DNA from: Buxus sempervirens
Taxonomy: Eukaryota > Streptophyta > Magnoliopsida > Buxales > Buxaceae
Length of the DNA stretch: 64,000 nt
Direction: 5' to 3'
Assembly (NCBI GenBank): GCA_947561395.2
Contig: OX387193.1
Span: 4,216,001 to 4,280,000, forward strand
Part shown: piece after piece, positions 37,397 to 50,025 of the stretch
Numbering within the stretch: the first letter of the stretch is position 1
Layout: each line of letters starts with the position of its first letter
The notes under the pieces: generated by a model
Database searches by the model: none
Told to the model about the DNA's origin: nothing
The model's input: the letters and a program-made list of their open reading frames with translations, nothing else
Translations under genes and position numbers: made by a program

Positions 37397-38089
37397 CTGA
37401 TATAGAATTGCATTTTAGATTTGCACACAGAAATAAAGGCAGAGATTGAACAAGATAATTAACATAATCATATATTTTATGTTTTTTCATTCCATTAGAA
37501 GCTGGTGCATCCCAATCCAAACTCCTCTTTTTGACAAGAATTAACTAATTTGTTGCAATTCTGAGCTAGGATTTTGGCACAAAAACATCAAGGTTCAAAT
37601 CTAGTCACTAGCTAATCTGACCCAATAACTATTTTAGGATGACATGAAATATCATTTTCTAACAAATGAAAGCCTGATAAAGTAGAGGTTTTCTTCAAAT
37701 TATATTGTCCAGAACCTTCCCTTGGTATCATCCAACACTCTCAGAACACCTCTACACTTGAACCATCCATCCCTAATTCTTTGTGCAAAGTAATCCTCAA
37801 GTTCTTACCCATGGTTAATTTACCATATATAATAGACATGATCAATTTTCAGAACCTCCACAGCATCAAGTATTGCCAATGCTTCAGCCATGATCCATTT
37901 GAAAAAAAGTTACATCCTACATGGATGGACATAACCAGACTTATTATGAAAATTTTTGGTTCTAATATATTCATGCCAATTCAATCCTTCCTCCTTCCCT
38001 GCTCTAGTTTGGTCCCTCCATACATCATTAAGAAAGAAAATATGCCGACATACCTCATTAACATTCCATTATTTCATCCATAATATATT
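37397..38089. other. DNA between ABIL1 exon and copia fossil
   Basis: No ABIL1 5' exon is visible. A minus-strand stretch near 37,860-37,900 reads AEALAILDAVEVL, which recalls LINE RNase H domains, but it is too short to assign. The ABIL1 breakpoint lies here. Confidence 0.4.
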
Positions 38090-40245
38090 TCACGACCCAT
38101 AGCAGCACGCCAATCTTGGTTAAGAACTGCTTGTGTGAAGCATGATGGCTCAGATTCATGAAAAACACTAGACAAAACTTGAAGAGGATGACGTGTGGAA
38201 TAGAAGGTTTTATAGTCGGGAAATTGTTTAGGCTTGGAATGTCCAGTTTTGGAACGTGTTATGATGCCTTGGTGAGAAATATTATTTTGAGAAGGCTCAG
38301 TTTGAGGCTGTACCAAAGAAGGAGATCGGTGAGACATATTAGGAGACTCTTGTGCAGGCAAATCCAGAGTATTTTCTGGATTGAGAGGTGCTTGTGTGGG
38401 GTTAGATGAATCAGGAGACATTGTGGGAATGGTCCCTGTAGGTGAATGGTTAGACAGTAAAAACTGTTATGAAAATGGAGTGAAAGTTATAGAAGGAATC
38501 TTACCAGGCGGCATGTCACTCTTTGAGACTTGTGAGTTTGAACTTCTATTTGATGTTGGAAAGAAATCTTCATTAAAGATCACATGTCTTGACACATACA
38601 CACGGCTTGTGTTTAAGTCTAAACACCTATAACCTTTCTGTTGACTGGCATACCCTAAGAAAACACATTGCTTGCTATGGAAGGACAGCTTGTGTGGTTC
38701 ATAGGGTTTTAATAGATGGAAACAAGAGCATCAAAAAACTCTTAAATCAGAGTAATGAGGTAGTCTCTTATATAACAGATAATATGGTGTGAGGTTTTTC
38801 AAAACTGTTGTGGGTAATCTATTAATCAAATATATTGATGTGAAAAAGGCATCAACCCAGTATGTATTTGGTAGGTGAGCTGTGGCTAAGTGAGTTAAGC
38901 CCATTTCTTTTATATGCCTATGTTTTCTCTCAACAATTCCATTTTGCTGAGAGGTATATGGACATGTCAACCTGTGAAAGATCCCATGTTTTGATAAAAA
39001 TTCTTTGAATTCATGAGACAAATATTCTCTTCCATTATCAATTTGTATTTGCTGAATTTTGCAAGAAAATAGATTTTCCCTTGTATTTCATAAAAATAGC
39101 AAATACTTCAAATTTGTATCTCAAAGGATACATCCATGAGAATCTAGAATAATCATCGACAAATAAGACATAGAATAGCCACCAACTGAAGGTACTGGAG
39201 ATACCCAAACATCTGAATGTATAAGAGCTAGAGGTCGAGTACTTTTCCTACTAGAATCCGAAAAAAGGTAACTGCTTAGCTTTGCCAAGAGGGCAAGCCG
39301 AGCAGAATTTTGTTTTATTGGAGGAGTCACTTATTTTGAGATAATGAGAACGACACAAATGATCTAAAACTGACTTGGATGGATGACCTAGTCTACAATG
39401 CCAGGTTTCCAACGTAGTCTTGGTTCCTATTTCTGCAGTCAGACAGTGAAGTTTATTTGAAGAATCCTTTTGGCCTGCAAGTGGATAGAGTCCATTCTCA
39501 ACCAGTCCGTGGAATAGCAGCCTCCCTGTCTTGTTCTCCTTCACACAAAAATCATCTCCAGTTAGCACAAAATAGCAATCATTGTCTACACAGAATTTAT
39601 TTATTGAAAGAAGATTGGTAGATGCATCTGGACAATGTAGGATATGGTTAAGTGAAAAGGAGGAATTGGCTAAATGAAGGGAGTTAGAACCAATGTTTTG
39701 CATCATCAAACCTGAGCCCTTGCCTACTGTGACAGTATCTTGACCTTCATAGGGCTCTGGGGTCGCAAGATTTGCTACATTGGCATTGATATGAGTGTTG
39801 GCTCCACTATCTGCATACCAGACTTGTTGTTCATAGGAGGAATTAGCTTCAGCTGCCATGGCTGCAAGATCAGCGGGAGGTAGGCGGCCTTGGTAAGAAA
39901 AATTGAACCTCGAATAGCAGTCAAGTGCTATGTGGCTTGTTCTGCCACAGATTTGACAAACTGGTCTGCTACTATTGTTCAATTGCACTTGATGTGGAGC
40001 AGGATTGGAGTTTGCAGTGTTGGTCCTCTGTTGCACACGATCAGATTGAGGTCTTGGAGTACTGCCTTGTGGTTTTGGCTTCTTCATAAAAGTAGACGTT
40101 TTGCCTTTTGTAGCGACAAAGGCAAAGTGGTGATCAGATGTGGGAGTATGGTGATTTTCCAGAAGTGATTCAAAGCTCAAGAGCTCCGCTTGAAAGTCTT
40201 CAAGAGTGAAGTCTTTGTCTCTGGAGTGATATAGTCACCCTTCAT
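38090..40245 (-). mobile_element. Ty1/copia gag-pol fossil
   Basis: Reading on the minus strand, the parts in order are the C-terminal part of gag with its zinc knuckle, the protease, the pre-integrase and integrase region, the linker, and the very beginning of reverse transcriptase. The rest of pol and both LTRs are missing. The element is a broken fragment with several interruptions. It lies opposite in orientation to the copia gag piece at 23,700. Without LTRs its age cannot be dated; the decay suggests an old insertion. Confidence 0.85.
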
Positions 40246-40719
40246 TTTGTAACCAAGCTCATGTGTCTTATTACATCTCATATATATATAGAACACACTT
40301 TTGATATGCACAGCATAAATTGTCTTAACACTTGCACTCGTTAGGAAAAAATTTTAAAATCCTCCGCATTTTATCAAGTAATTGGCCCACTTGCCACAGT
40401 CTGGGACGGGTCGGGCCTTGGAGGGGCAAACTTGGTTCCGGGTCGTTACAGTTTCGCCAACTGGATTCCCATAAGTAAGGCTGATGCTTCGGCATATAAG
40501 GCATCTCTCTCCCCCATCAGCCCTGAAAAGCATTAGATAATCCTCCCTTCATGATCCTAAAACACTCCAATTCCTGCAGGCCCTGTATTCCCAAAAGAGA
40601 TTGTCTCAATGTTTAGTTTAATAAACCCTTCTTCTAGAGGTTTCCACACCATGTTGATACTATCCTTTCAACTTGGAATTTGACACAATGCTGACCAGGC
40701 CCTTGCAAAATCTAATAAG
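40246..40719. other. Unassigned DNA between copia and LINE remnants
   Basis: A GC-richer patch lies at 40,395-40,450, with no terminal repeats or coding similarity that I can identify. Confidence 0.4.
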
Positions 40720-41030
40720 TGGGTCTAAAACCAAAGAGTTCGCTACACCAAAATGCTACAAGCCCTATGATATTATCCAGAATGGCTGAAAAGCTGGATT
40801 TTATGTTTCCAGAAATCTGTTTATTCCTTTCCAGCCAAATACTCCACCATATGGCAAAAAGAAGGAACTGATACATAGTATCACCCTTACGCCCCAAACC
40901 ATGGAATATCCACTGCTCTTGAAGCTGATTGAAAGATAATAGCATCACCCATGAAACACCAAACCTGACAAGGAATAAACTCCACATTTTGGGAGCTAAA
41001 AAGCAATGTACAAGAAGATGGTCACTTGAC
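40720..41030 (-). mobile_element. LINE 3' remnant (zf-RVT region)
   Basis: The minus strand encodes SSDHLLVHCFLAPKMWSLF, then VRFGVSWVM, then LGRKGDTMYQ and WWSIWLERNKQISG. This is the zinc-binding reverse-transcriptase-associated module at the C-terminus of plant L1-type elements. Upstream reverse transcriptase is absent, so the copy is 5'-truncated, as LINEs usually are. Confidence 0.7.
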
Positions 41031-41329
41031 TGTCTTGCCTCTCAGCACATCGTGCATATGTGGGGGGATAGAGCTTTGTATTTACGCCTACATAGAATAT
41101 GGTGAATGCATGCAAAGATTCAAAACAGATAGTCGTTATTTAATTATTTTGCATTATTTCAGGAAAATACTTGAGTATACCAGACTTCTCATTGGACTTG
41201 AATACAATTTTCTAGCAGAAAGATATGCTTTCCAATAAAGAACTAAAATCTTAAACCACACCAATAATGTCATTATTAAGCACAAGTTATAAATAAAAGA
41301 AAAAATCCTCACCCAGACTGCAAAATCAA

Positions 41330-41470
41330 AGTCCCTGGAGGGGTGAACAGGCAACAGAGCTGCATTTTTTGTGCAAAGCAGCTGCGGTCAGACTCAAACC
41401 CACAAGTTTCACTCTGACAGCCTAAGGCTTTTATCATTAAACCCAATGATAGTCGCCGCACATTAAATTT
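41330..41470 (-). mobile_element. Possible tRNA-derived SINE
   Basis: On the minus strand, TTTAATGATAAAAGCCTTAG followed about 20 bases later by GTGGGTTTGAGTCTG resembles the spacing of A and B boxes of a Pol III promoter, and the 3' side ends in a T-rich tail. No target-site duplication was fixed, and the A-box match is loose. Confidence 0.35.
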
Positions 41471-41673
41471 AAACCATAATGACATCACGAAGTACTAAAT
41501 ACCCCCACATAGAAAACTCTTAGATTCACTGAGAAATACCAAAAGAAAATAAAGCTTGGGATTAAGAAAAAGGAAAATCATTCATGGATTTAACACATGA
41601 TGAACTAAAAAAAAATTCCAATAATAATTGTTATTGACTATTGTTTGGAAAAAAAAAAATCCAAGACGCACAC

Positions 41674-41743
41674 CTGACTGACTCTGAAACATTTCGGCAT
41701 GCATTCTCAAACTGTATAATCAGATCAGGGATAGGCATCAACC
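41674..41743 (-). pseudogene. Single NUP107 exon
   Basis: A 70-bp minus-strand exon, flanked by an AG acceptor (41745-41744) and a GT donor (41673-41672), encodes GLMPIPDLIIQFENACRNVS and then ESVR. This matches the region of plant NUP107 just after its N-terminal segment. NUP107 is a scaffold nucleoporin of the Y complex. Neither the preceding nor the following exon (the YGSN..HRVVED type) is visible nearby, where LINE, possible SINE and repeat-array DNA lie. It is therefore an orphan exon. The identification rests on a short but distinctive peptide. Confidence 0.65.
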
Positions 41744-42083
41744 CTGCAATTAATAAACTGCAGATTGCAAGAAATATGATTAAGATAGTTTTTTTTATCA
41801 GTAAGTATATGATGTAATATATTTATAAACAAAATAGAATGCAGAAGTTACAGGTACACACACTGTGTACACACACTAGGTATTTACTTTATTACCCTGC
41901 ACAAACACTCATATGGTTTATCTGTTATAGGGTTAAATTGGGCACTAATAGGAAACCAACGTGGATTGGGTTGCTGATGTGGCTAACGGTTTGGGAGGCT
42001 GTTGGAGCTCAACCAGTGGACCTGAATTCATTGGGAATGGACAAATGAGAGAGGAGCGTTTTGAGGAGGAATATTCGGAGGAG
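41744..42083. other. DNA between NUP107 exon and inverted repeat array
   Basis: The stretch holds a short GTACACACACTGTGTACACACAC-like palindromic run near 41,856 and no gene. Confidence 0.4.
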
Positions 42084-45000
42084 ATTGAAAAATAGCCTTA
42101 AACGTGGAAAAATTAAGTTTCAATCATACAATGCAAAATATTCTAAGATATATTGATGGCCGCAAAAATAATTAAAATTTTGACATACTTTTAGGAAATA
42201 GCTAAAACAAATTATGATTTAATTTTACAACTTTTACGTAAACTCAAACAATCCTATTAAGTTTATATCCTAAATAGAAGTGGGGCCCTTAAAGATGTGC
42301 TTTTGTGCCCTATGATAACGTGTGGTGTTTCCTATACAAGTGTTGTGCGTAGCCTATAACGATGTAGTGTGTGTCCTATGGTGATTTTCTATAAGACCTA
42401 TGATGATTCCATGTGTGCCCTACGATGAATATGCAATTCAACCCACAGAAAAATTGCATAATAAACCATGCATTCATTTAAATTATTTTTTAAAAGTATT
42501 GCCAGTTTTTAATTATTTCAAAAGCCATCAATTCATCTTTATTTATTTTATAAAGTGTTGATAAACAAAAAATTTGCAATTATATACTCACACAATAAGT
42601 TTCCACATTCCTAATACGAAATTAAAGAATAAGAACACGAGAAACTCACAAATATTTAAAATTACCCCAAATCATAATATCAAACCTCACTCACTCGAGC
42701 ATAATGAAGAAACCAAATAAGAGCCTTTTGCGTTTTAACAAACCTAAAAACTCCAAGCTCCCAAGCAAAATCAGGATGATAGCATGGAAAAAGAAGAACA
42801 ATATTCAAATAAATCAAACATCCTGGTAACTAATTAAAAAACTAAATCCACTTATCAAGACGAGCGACTGGGTTCTTCGTGTGATATATGTTGTAACACT
42901 GATAAACCATTGCACAAGATATTAGTCCACATTCACTAACTATCATTGTGGAGGTTCATACACATATACTAATATTCATATATGTACCTGTAAGTGCTGA
43001 TATAGTACCAAATTCAATTGCTGTGATTCAATAGCTAATAGTATCTGCGTAAACCACGTAAGGAGCTTATCATAAATGTTAAAATTTATCATAGAACCGG
43101 AATACCCAAAAATAAATTCTATGTTGATTGATCATACCTCGTCCTGAAATAATGCCCATTAATATAATCCGATTACGGGGTTTATAAATAAAAAGCATTA
43201 GAGAAAAAACACATCAAATTACTAGATCATGAGTCAGTTGTTAAAATCCATAAAAAACATCCGACCAATACGTGAAATAAAAAAAATTCGATACCTTATT
43301 TATCTTCTGCAAAGAAATTGCAGTGATCCTCAACCGAAGAAGGCTTTCTGCCCTTCATCACAACCGTTGCTCTCGCAGCATTTCTTGTAACAAAAATGCA
43401 AAAAAAAAAACCTCAGAATAAAAATAAAACACCTACCTACTTCAACGTAATCAATTACAAAATTTTGACTTGCCTCTTACCAGCTCTTTGAAATGAAACT
43501 CCTCAGCTCTACCCTTTATGTTCGAAGATTTTCACAAGACATATCTCGGTCAAAAAGATTGGAAGAAGCATCAAAGCCTAAATTAGGATTATAGCTTAGG
43601 AAATATTAATAGAAAGATCATATCCGCTAGATTAATTGCTAACCTTTTGGTTTTCTAAGGATATGCTTTGATTGGTCACGCTTCCGATGACTGTGTAATG
43701 AGCTTCAAACCTAAGTTGAAAGAGAAAAAGAGAATCAATAAAAATGAAAATACCTTACAGAAACCTTACCAACCAAAAGCAAAAGGAGGGAGGAGATGAG
43801 ATAAACCTTTCGAGGCAATGTTCTCTTTTTCAAAATCCAACGTATAGCATAAAAGACAACCAAAGAGTATCCTGAAAGCTAAGACCATAGAACAAGCTAG
43901 AAAAATTTAGCACTGGAAATGAATTCAGATGTGTTTTGGGGAATCGGTTCGTATAAAGAAAAAAGAGAAAAGCGGCAATAATGCAACTCCAAACCTACGA
44001 GACTATTCCCTCGACCCTTTGTTAGTTAAAATTCTACAAAAAAACTATAAACAACAATAGAAATGAGAAAAGATATTAATATAGACGAAAACAAACATCA
44101 AAAAAATATTTCAAGATTATTAAGATTCTTAGAAGAAATAAGTACAGTAAAAAATAAAAAATAAAAAATAAATTCTAAAGGTCAAATCAATTAGTACGCT
44201 AATAGGGAGGATGAAAATTGGAAACATTAATTGAAAAATAGCTTTAAACATGGAAAAATTAGGTTTCAATCATACAATGCAAAATCATCTAAGTTTTATT
44301 GATAGCTGCAAAAATAATTAAAATGTTGACATACTTTTAGAAAATAGTTAAAACAAATAATGATTTAATTTTACAACTTATACGTGGACTCAAACAATCC
44401 TATTAAGTCTATGTCCTAAGTAGATATGGGGCCATTGAAGATGTGCTGTGTGTCCTATGATAACATATGGTGTTTCTAATACTAGGGTCGTGCATAGCCT
44501 ATAACGATGTTATGCATGTCCTATGGCGATTTGCTACAAGACCTATTATGATTCCGTGTGTGCCCTACGATGAATGTGCAATTCAACCCACATAAAATTT
44601 GCATAATAAACCACACATTCATTTAAATTATTTTTTAAAAGTATTACCAGTTTTTAATTATTTCGAAAGCCATCAACTCATCTTTATTTATTTATAAAGT
44701 GTTGATAAACGAAAATTTTGTCATTATATACTCATACAATAAGTTTCCACATTCCTAATACGAAATTAAAGAATAGGAACACGAGAAACTTACAAATATT
44801 TAAAATCACCCCAAATCATAATATCAAACCTCACTCACTCGAGCATAAAGAAGAAACCAAATAAAAGCCTTTTGCGTTTTAACAAACCTAAAAACTCCAA
44901 GGCAATCCCAAACAAAATCAGGATGATAGTATGGAAAAAGAAGAACAATATTCAAATAAATCAAACATCCCGGTAACTAATTAAAAAACTAAATCCACTT

Positions 45001-47261
45001 ACCAAGACGGGCGACCGGGTTCTTCGTGTGATATATGTTGGAAAATTGATAAACCATTGCACAAGACATTAGTCCACATTCACAAACCATCCTTGTGGAG
45101 GTTCATACACATATACTAATATTCATATATGTACCTGTAAGTGCCGATATAATACCAAATTCAATTGCTGTGATTTAATAGCTAATAGTACATGTGTAAA
45201 CCACGTAAGGAGTTTATCATAAATGTTAAAATTTATCATAGAATCGAAATACCAAAAAATTAAATCTATGTTGATTGATCATACATCGTCCTGAAATAAT
45301 GCTCATTAATATAATTCGATTACGGGGTATATAAATAAAAAGCATTAGTGAAAAAACACATCAAATTAATAGATCATGAGTTAGTTGTGAAAATCTATGA
45401 AAAACATCCAACCAATACGTGAAATAAAAAAAATTCAATACCTTATTGATCTTCTGCAAATAAATTGTTGTGATCCTCAACCGAAGAGGACTTTCTGCCC
45501 TTCATCACAACCGTCGCTCTGGTAGCATTTCTTGTAACAAAAATGCAAAAAAGCGTCAGAATAAAAAAAAAACACATACCTACTTCAACGTAATTAATTA
45601 CGAAATTTTGACTTAGCTCTCACTAGCTCTTCGAAATGAAACTCCTCAGCTCTACGCTTCATGTTCCACCATTTTCTCAAGACATATCTCGGTCAAAAAG
45701 ATTGGAAGAAGTATCGAAGCCTAAATTAGGATTATAGCTTAGGAAATATTATTAAAAAGATCATATCTACCGGATTAATTGCTAACCTTTTGGTTTTCTA
45801 AGGATATATTCTGATTGGTTATGCTTCCGATGACTTTGTAATGAGCTTCAAACCTAAGTTGAAAGAGAAAAAGAGAATCAGTAAAAATGAAAATACCTTA
45901 CAGAAACCTTACCAACCGAAGGCAAAAGGAGGGAGGAGATGAGATAAACCTTTCAAGACAGTGTTCTCTCTTTCAAAATCCAGCGTATAGCAGAAAAGAC
46001 AACCAAAGAGTATCCTAAAAGCTAAGACCATAGAACAAGCCAGAAAAATTTAGCACCGGAAATGAGTTCAGATGTGTTTGGAGGAATCAGTACCATATAA
46101 AGAAAAAAGAGAAAAGCGACAATAATGCAACTCCAAACCTACGAGACTGTTCCCTCAAACCCTTTGTTAGTTAAAATTCTACAAAAAACTATAAACAACA
46201 ATAGAAATGAGAAAAGATATTAAAATAGATGAAAACAAACATCAAAAAAATATTTCAAGGTTATTAAGATTCTCAGAATAAAAAAGTACAGTAAAAAATA
46301 AAAAAATCAGAAATTCTAAAAGTCAAATCAATTAGTACTTTAATTGGGAAGATGAAAATTGGAAACACTAGTTGAAAAATAGCTTTAAACGTGAAAAAAT
46401 TAGGTTTCAATCATACAATGCAAAATCATATAAGATTTATTGATGGCTGCAAAAATAATTTAAATTTTGACATACTTTTAGAAAATAGTTAAAGCAAATG
46501 ATCATTTAATTTTACAACTTTTACGTGGACTCAGAAAATCCTATTAAGTCTATGCCCTAAATAGATGTGGGGCTCTTGAAGATATGCTGTGTGCTCTATG
46601 ATAACGTATGGTGTTTCCTATACAAGTGTCGTGCGTGGCCTATAGTGATGTAGTGAATGTTCTATGGCGATTTTCTATAAGACATACGATGATTCTACGT
46701 ATGCCCTACGATGAATGTGCAATTCAACGCACAGAAAAATTGCATAATAAACCACGCATTCATTTAAATTATTTTTTAAAAGTATTGCCAGTTTTAATTA
46801 TTTCAAAAGCCATCAACTCATCTTTATTTATTTTATAAAGCGTTGATAAACGAAAAATTTGTCATTATATACTCACACAATAAGTTTCCACATTCCTAAT
46901 ACGAAATTAAAAAATAGGAACACGAGAAACTCACAAATATTTAAAATTACCCCAAATCATAATATCAAACCTCACACACTCGAGCATATTGAAGAAACCA
47001 AATAGGAGAATTTTGGGTTTTAGCAAACCAAAAAACTCAAAGGGAATCCCAAGCAAAATCAGGATGATAGCATGGAAAAAGAAGAACAATATTCAAATAA
47101 ATCAAACATCCCAGTAACTAATTAAAAAACTAAATCCACTTACCAAGACAGGCGACCAGGTTCTTCGTGTGATATATCAACGAACACTGATAAACCGTTG
47201 CACAAGGTATTAGTCCACATTCACTAACTATCCTTGTGGAGGTTCATACACATATACTAAC
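42084..47261 (-). repeat. Diverged inverted array of the 2.1-kb repeat (about 2.4 copies)
   Basis: This is the reverse-complement counterpart of the left array. Copies span about 42,084-44,228, 44,229-46,370 and 46,371-47,261 (partial). Units are about 2.14 kb and roughly 80-85% similar to the left array by eye; they differ from each other far more than the left copies do. Each retains the 22-bp subrepeat block. It forms the other arm of an inverted layout enclosing 7.9-42.1 kb. Confidence 0.9.
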
Positions 47262-47825
47262 TAGTTTTCTTTAGTTAAAATTGAATAATATAGGCTTCAA
47301 TTTATAACACAAGATTACAACATCAGGCCAAGTGTTACGAGCTAAATGTTCATGAAATAGATGGACAAAAAATTTACAGATGAAACCTATGGTCGAACTA
47401 CAGAACTCCATCGCCCAAGGCCTAACCCATGCATTGGCCTGAATAATGGATATATATGATATCAAAAAAGATAAACAAAAGTTCGGGTGCAATTAATTCT
47501 ATTGAATAATAAATTTTATCCACACAAGGTAGGGAGCTAAATTAAGTAAAATGATGGACATTTTGATAGAAATGAAAAGAGTGGGCCACATGGCCGGAGC
47601 TAAATTATAAAGCTTGGGCCAGTTTTGGTATGTATCAACTTTAAGTCCCAAAAACAGTGTGCACAAGGACAAAAGACATGTCTTCATTCCTAGATATTTC
47701 TTGAAAAAACTTCAAATAAAAGGATAAAAAAGAATCGACGGTGCTTGTTACACATGATAAAATCCTAATAAGGACTTCTTTCAGGTGAATAATGTTGTCC
47801 ATATACAGGCTAACTTTTTTGTTTT
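47262..47825. other. Unassigned DNA right of the inverted array
   Basis: AT-rich DNA follows the abrupt end of the array at about 47,261. The open frames on the minus strand show no family I recognise. Confidence 0.4.
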
Positions 47826-47850
47826 TTCTTTTGCGGCGGGAGTGCTGCTC
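47826..47850 (+). pseudogene. 25-bp fragment of a myosin tail exon
   Basis: Positions 47826-47850 are identical to 21978-22002 in the myosin exon that encodes LLLRRECC (core TTGCGGCGGGAGTGCTGCTC). Flanking bases differ on both sides. A match this long and GC-rich is unlikely by chance in AT-rich DNA. It may be filler or a breakpoint scar left near the edge of the duplicated block. Confidence 0.5.
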
Positions 47851-47999
47851 GTTATTTCAAAAGAGAGTGTTATGCCAAAAACGCCCCAGGGAGGCTCTTG
47901 TAACCTGCTGTAGATTTTAAAAAATCCTAATAACGGTCACAAGAATGACTTTCTAAAAATTTTCGAGGAAGAAGAGTTTTCAAATGTTCCTCGTTAGTT

Positions 48000-48420
48000 T
48001 CTAGGGTTTATGGATTTGCAAAGTACGAACGCGTCTGCTCCAACGATAATTCTCTTGTTTCTTCGTCATTTTGAATAGGATATGATTCTAGATCGCTTCC
48101 CTTCAATCGGGAGGGTTGGGGTTCGCCGGAAAATCCTCATCATCTCCTCTCCAACCGTTCCTAATATGTTCATTCGCTCCGCTCGCCGTTGGTAAACCTT
48201 CACTGCGTCCTAAGTTTGGCCTCATACGGCGTCTGCAGCAACAATGCCAACTCCCTCAGCGCCGTGACGAAGAGGTTGAAGCCCGGAAACGCAAGCCGAG
48301 GAGTGTGATAGCCGTGATGGGATCTATAATCTCAACCACTCCTGCGCCGATATGCCCCGACGAGAGGTCACCGCCTTCAGATCATCCGTCAATATTGAGC
48401 CGGATGGACCATGCTTGATC
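48000..48420 (+). other. GC-rich exon-like segment, possibly a broken 5' exon
   Basis: The base composition shifts to coding-like. One frame (about 48,116-48,418) is Ser/Arg-rich (GFAGKSSSSPLQPF, GKPSLRPKFGLIRR) and resembles a plastid transit peptide in composition. It lacks an ATG in that frame. It ends before copy 2 of the duplication. A link with the plastid-protein exons at 58,463 is possible but not shown. Confidence 0.3.
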
Positions 48421-48787
48421 ATTACCCCTTCTCCACTTTCTTGAAACATTCTCTCTCTGTTCAAGAACCTGAGGTTCTGCCCGTCTGCGCCTGAAGTGGT
48501 CTCGGTTACTATGATCGGTCTTACGATCGCATGAACCCCAAAAAAAAAGTTTAATAGGTTTCGTGATCATAATTTCTGGATCGGTCTCTGGAATTGATCA
48601 GATGTCAACAGTTCAATGGGTTAATGAATGTCAAAGGTGGTACTGGGAGCTGAAATAGCTAAAATTTCAATTATTCCTTCTTCTTTTTTTTCTTTTTTCT
48701 AATGGCTTACAGATACTGTATGTCTGAAATACGTTTCTTCTATCATGAATTCAGGTTTTAGTGATGAATTTAGTGTTCTCATATTAG

Positions 48788-50025
48788 GTCGTTGAAAGGG
48801 GTTTCATGGCATTAGCAGCAATGGCCCAAGTTTGGGAAGATTCTCTGCCAGAAGAAATTGAACAGAATGAATTGCGTAAAAAGTGGAGATCTGATCAGAA
48901 GATTCATATGGCTAGAATATTTTCATCTCTCTTGCAGCAGGCTTGGCTCATACCCATACAAGAAATGGTATGTTCACATATCCTGTGTCTTAAACCTCAC
49001 TTCTTTTAGTTTTGGTAAAATTCTCCAGTGATTTCTTTTGGAAAGCTGAGAATGACATTCAGATTCTATAATCTGTGTAAGACCTTATAACTGGTGTCCT
49101 TCCTCTATTCTTTTGCAAGTCTTGTTCTTGAAATTAATGAAAACTGTTAAAATGTGTTTTAGTTTTTTCTGTCTTTAAGCCTGATAATAGGACATGTCAA
49201 TTGAAGGGGGATGCAACCTAAATTTATCGACTCCATCTTGGATGCATTTTATGTAAGAAGTTGATGCAGTTGGAGAACTGATGGTCCCATATAAAGCTAC
49301 TTAAAAATAAAAAAATAAAATCAATCATCGATTCTAATATTAACCTAGAAGATCTATATTCATTTGGTGAAATCCTTTTGATGTTGCATCTGGATCTTGT
49401 GCATGTCTGGCAGTTGTACAACCTTTTTTTGGGGGGGTAATATTGCCTTTAAGACTTAAAGAAAAAGGCAACTTTGTTGGGAGGGGATATTCTCCCTTTT
49501 TCATCATTTACAAAGTCTTGGAATTTATTTTAGATTATTATTCTTATTTTTTTCCTGTTACATTACAAGGGTCAGGAAAGAGAGCTTCCTCATCCATTAC
49601 CCCCTTCATCGTGCATAAATGATGCATCAATATTGCTCCGGTCCATAATGGAATCTGTTACAGAAACCAATGAAATTATAGAGCTGAAAATATTAGAGTT
49701 ATTAGTAGTTTGGGCAGATTTGGTTGCGGACTGGCATGCTTGGGAAGAGCTGGAAGATTTATCAATCTTTGACACCATTAAGGAAGTTGTCAATTTAGAT
49801 AGAACATACAGGCTCATGAACTTCATTATAGGAAGGATGCATTCTCTGCCAGCTCCACCTGTGCCACAGTGTTCTATTATTGAGGGCATTGGTGCTTTTG
49901 TCAGCGAGGCCATTCTGCAATACCCATCTGCAACATGGAGGGCTTGCTCGTGTGTCCATTTACTACTGCATGTTCCAAGTTTTTCACTTGAAGCAGAAGG
50001 TGTCAGGGCACTTTTGTCATTTTGA
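48788..50025 (+). pseudogene. Importin-like ARM gene, last two exons (copy 2)
   Basis: Exons 48788-48967 and 49570-50025 repeat the two terminal exons of the fragment at 11,675-18,011, including the same non-homologous ending after EGV and the same stop. Upstream exons are absent because the duplication starts in the intron before 48788. Differences from copy 1 are few (for example VVNL against VGNL, and LEAEGV against LEVEGV). It cannot make an importin and is best read as a passenger. Confidence 0.8.

Noticed and set aside
37781-38083. 100-codon plus-strand frame
   Set aside because: No family was recognised. The opposite strand shows a faint LINE-like peptide, too short to call.
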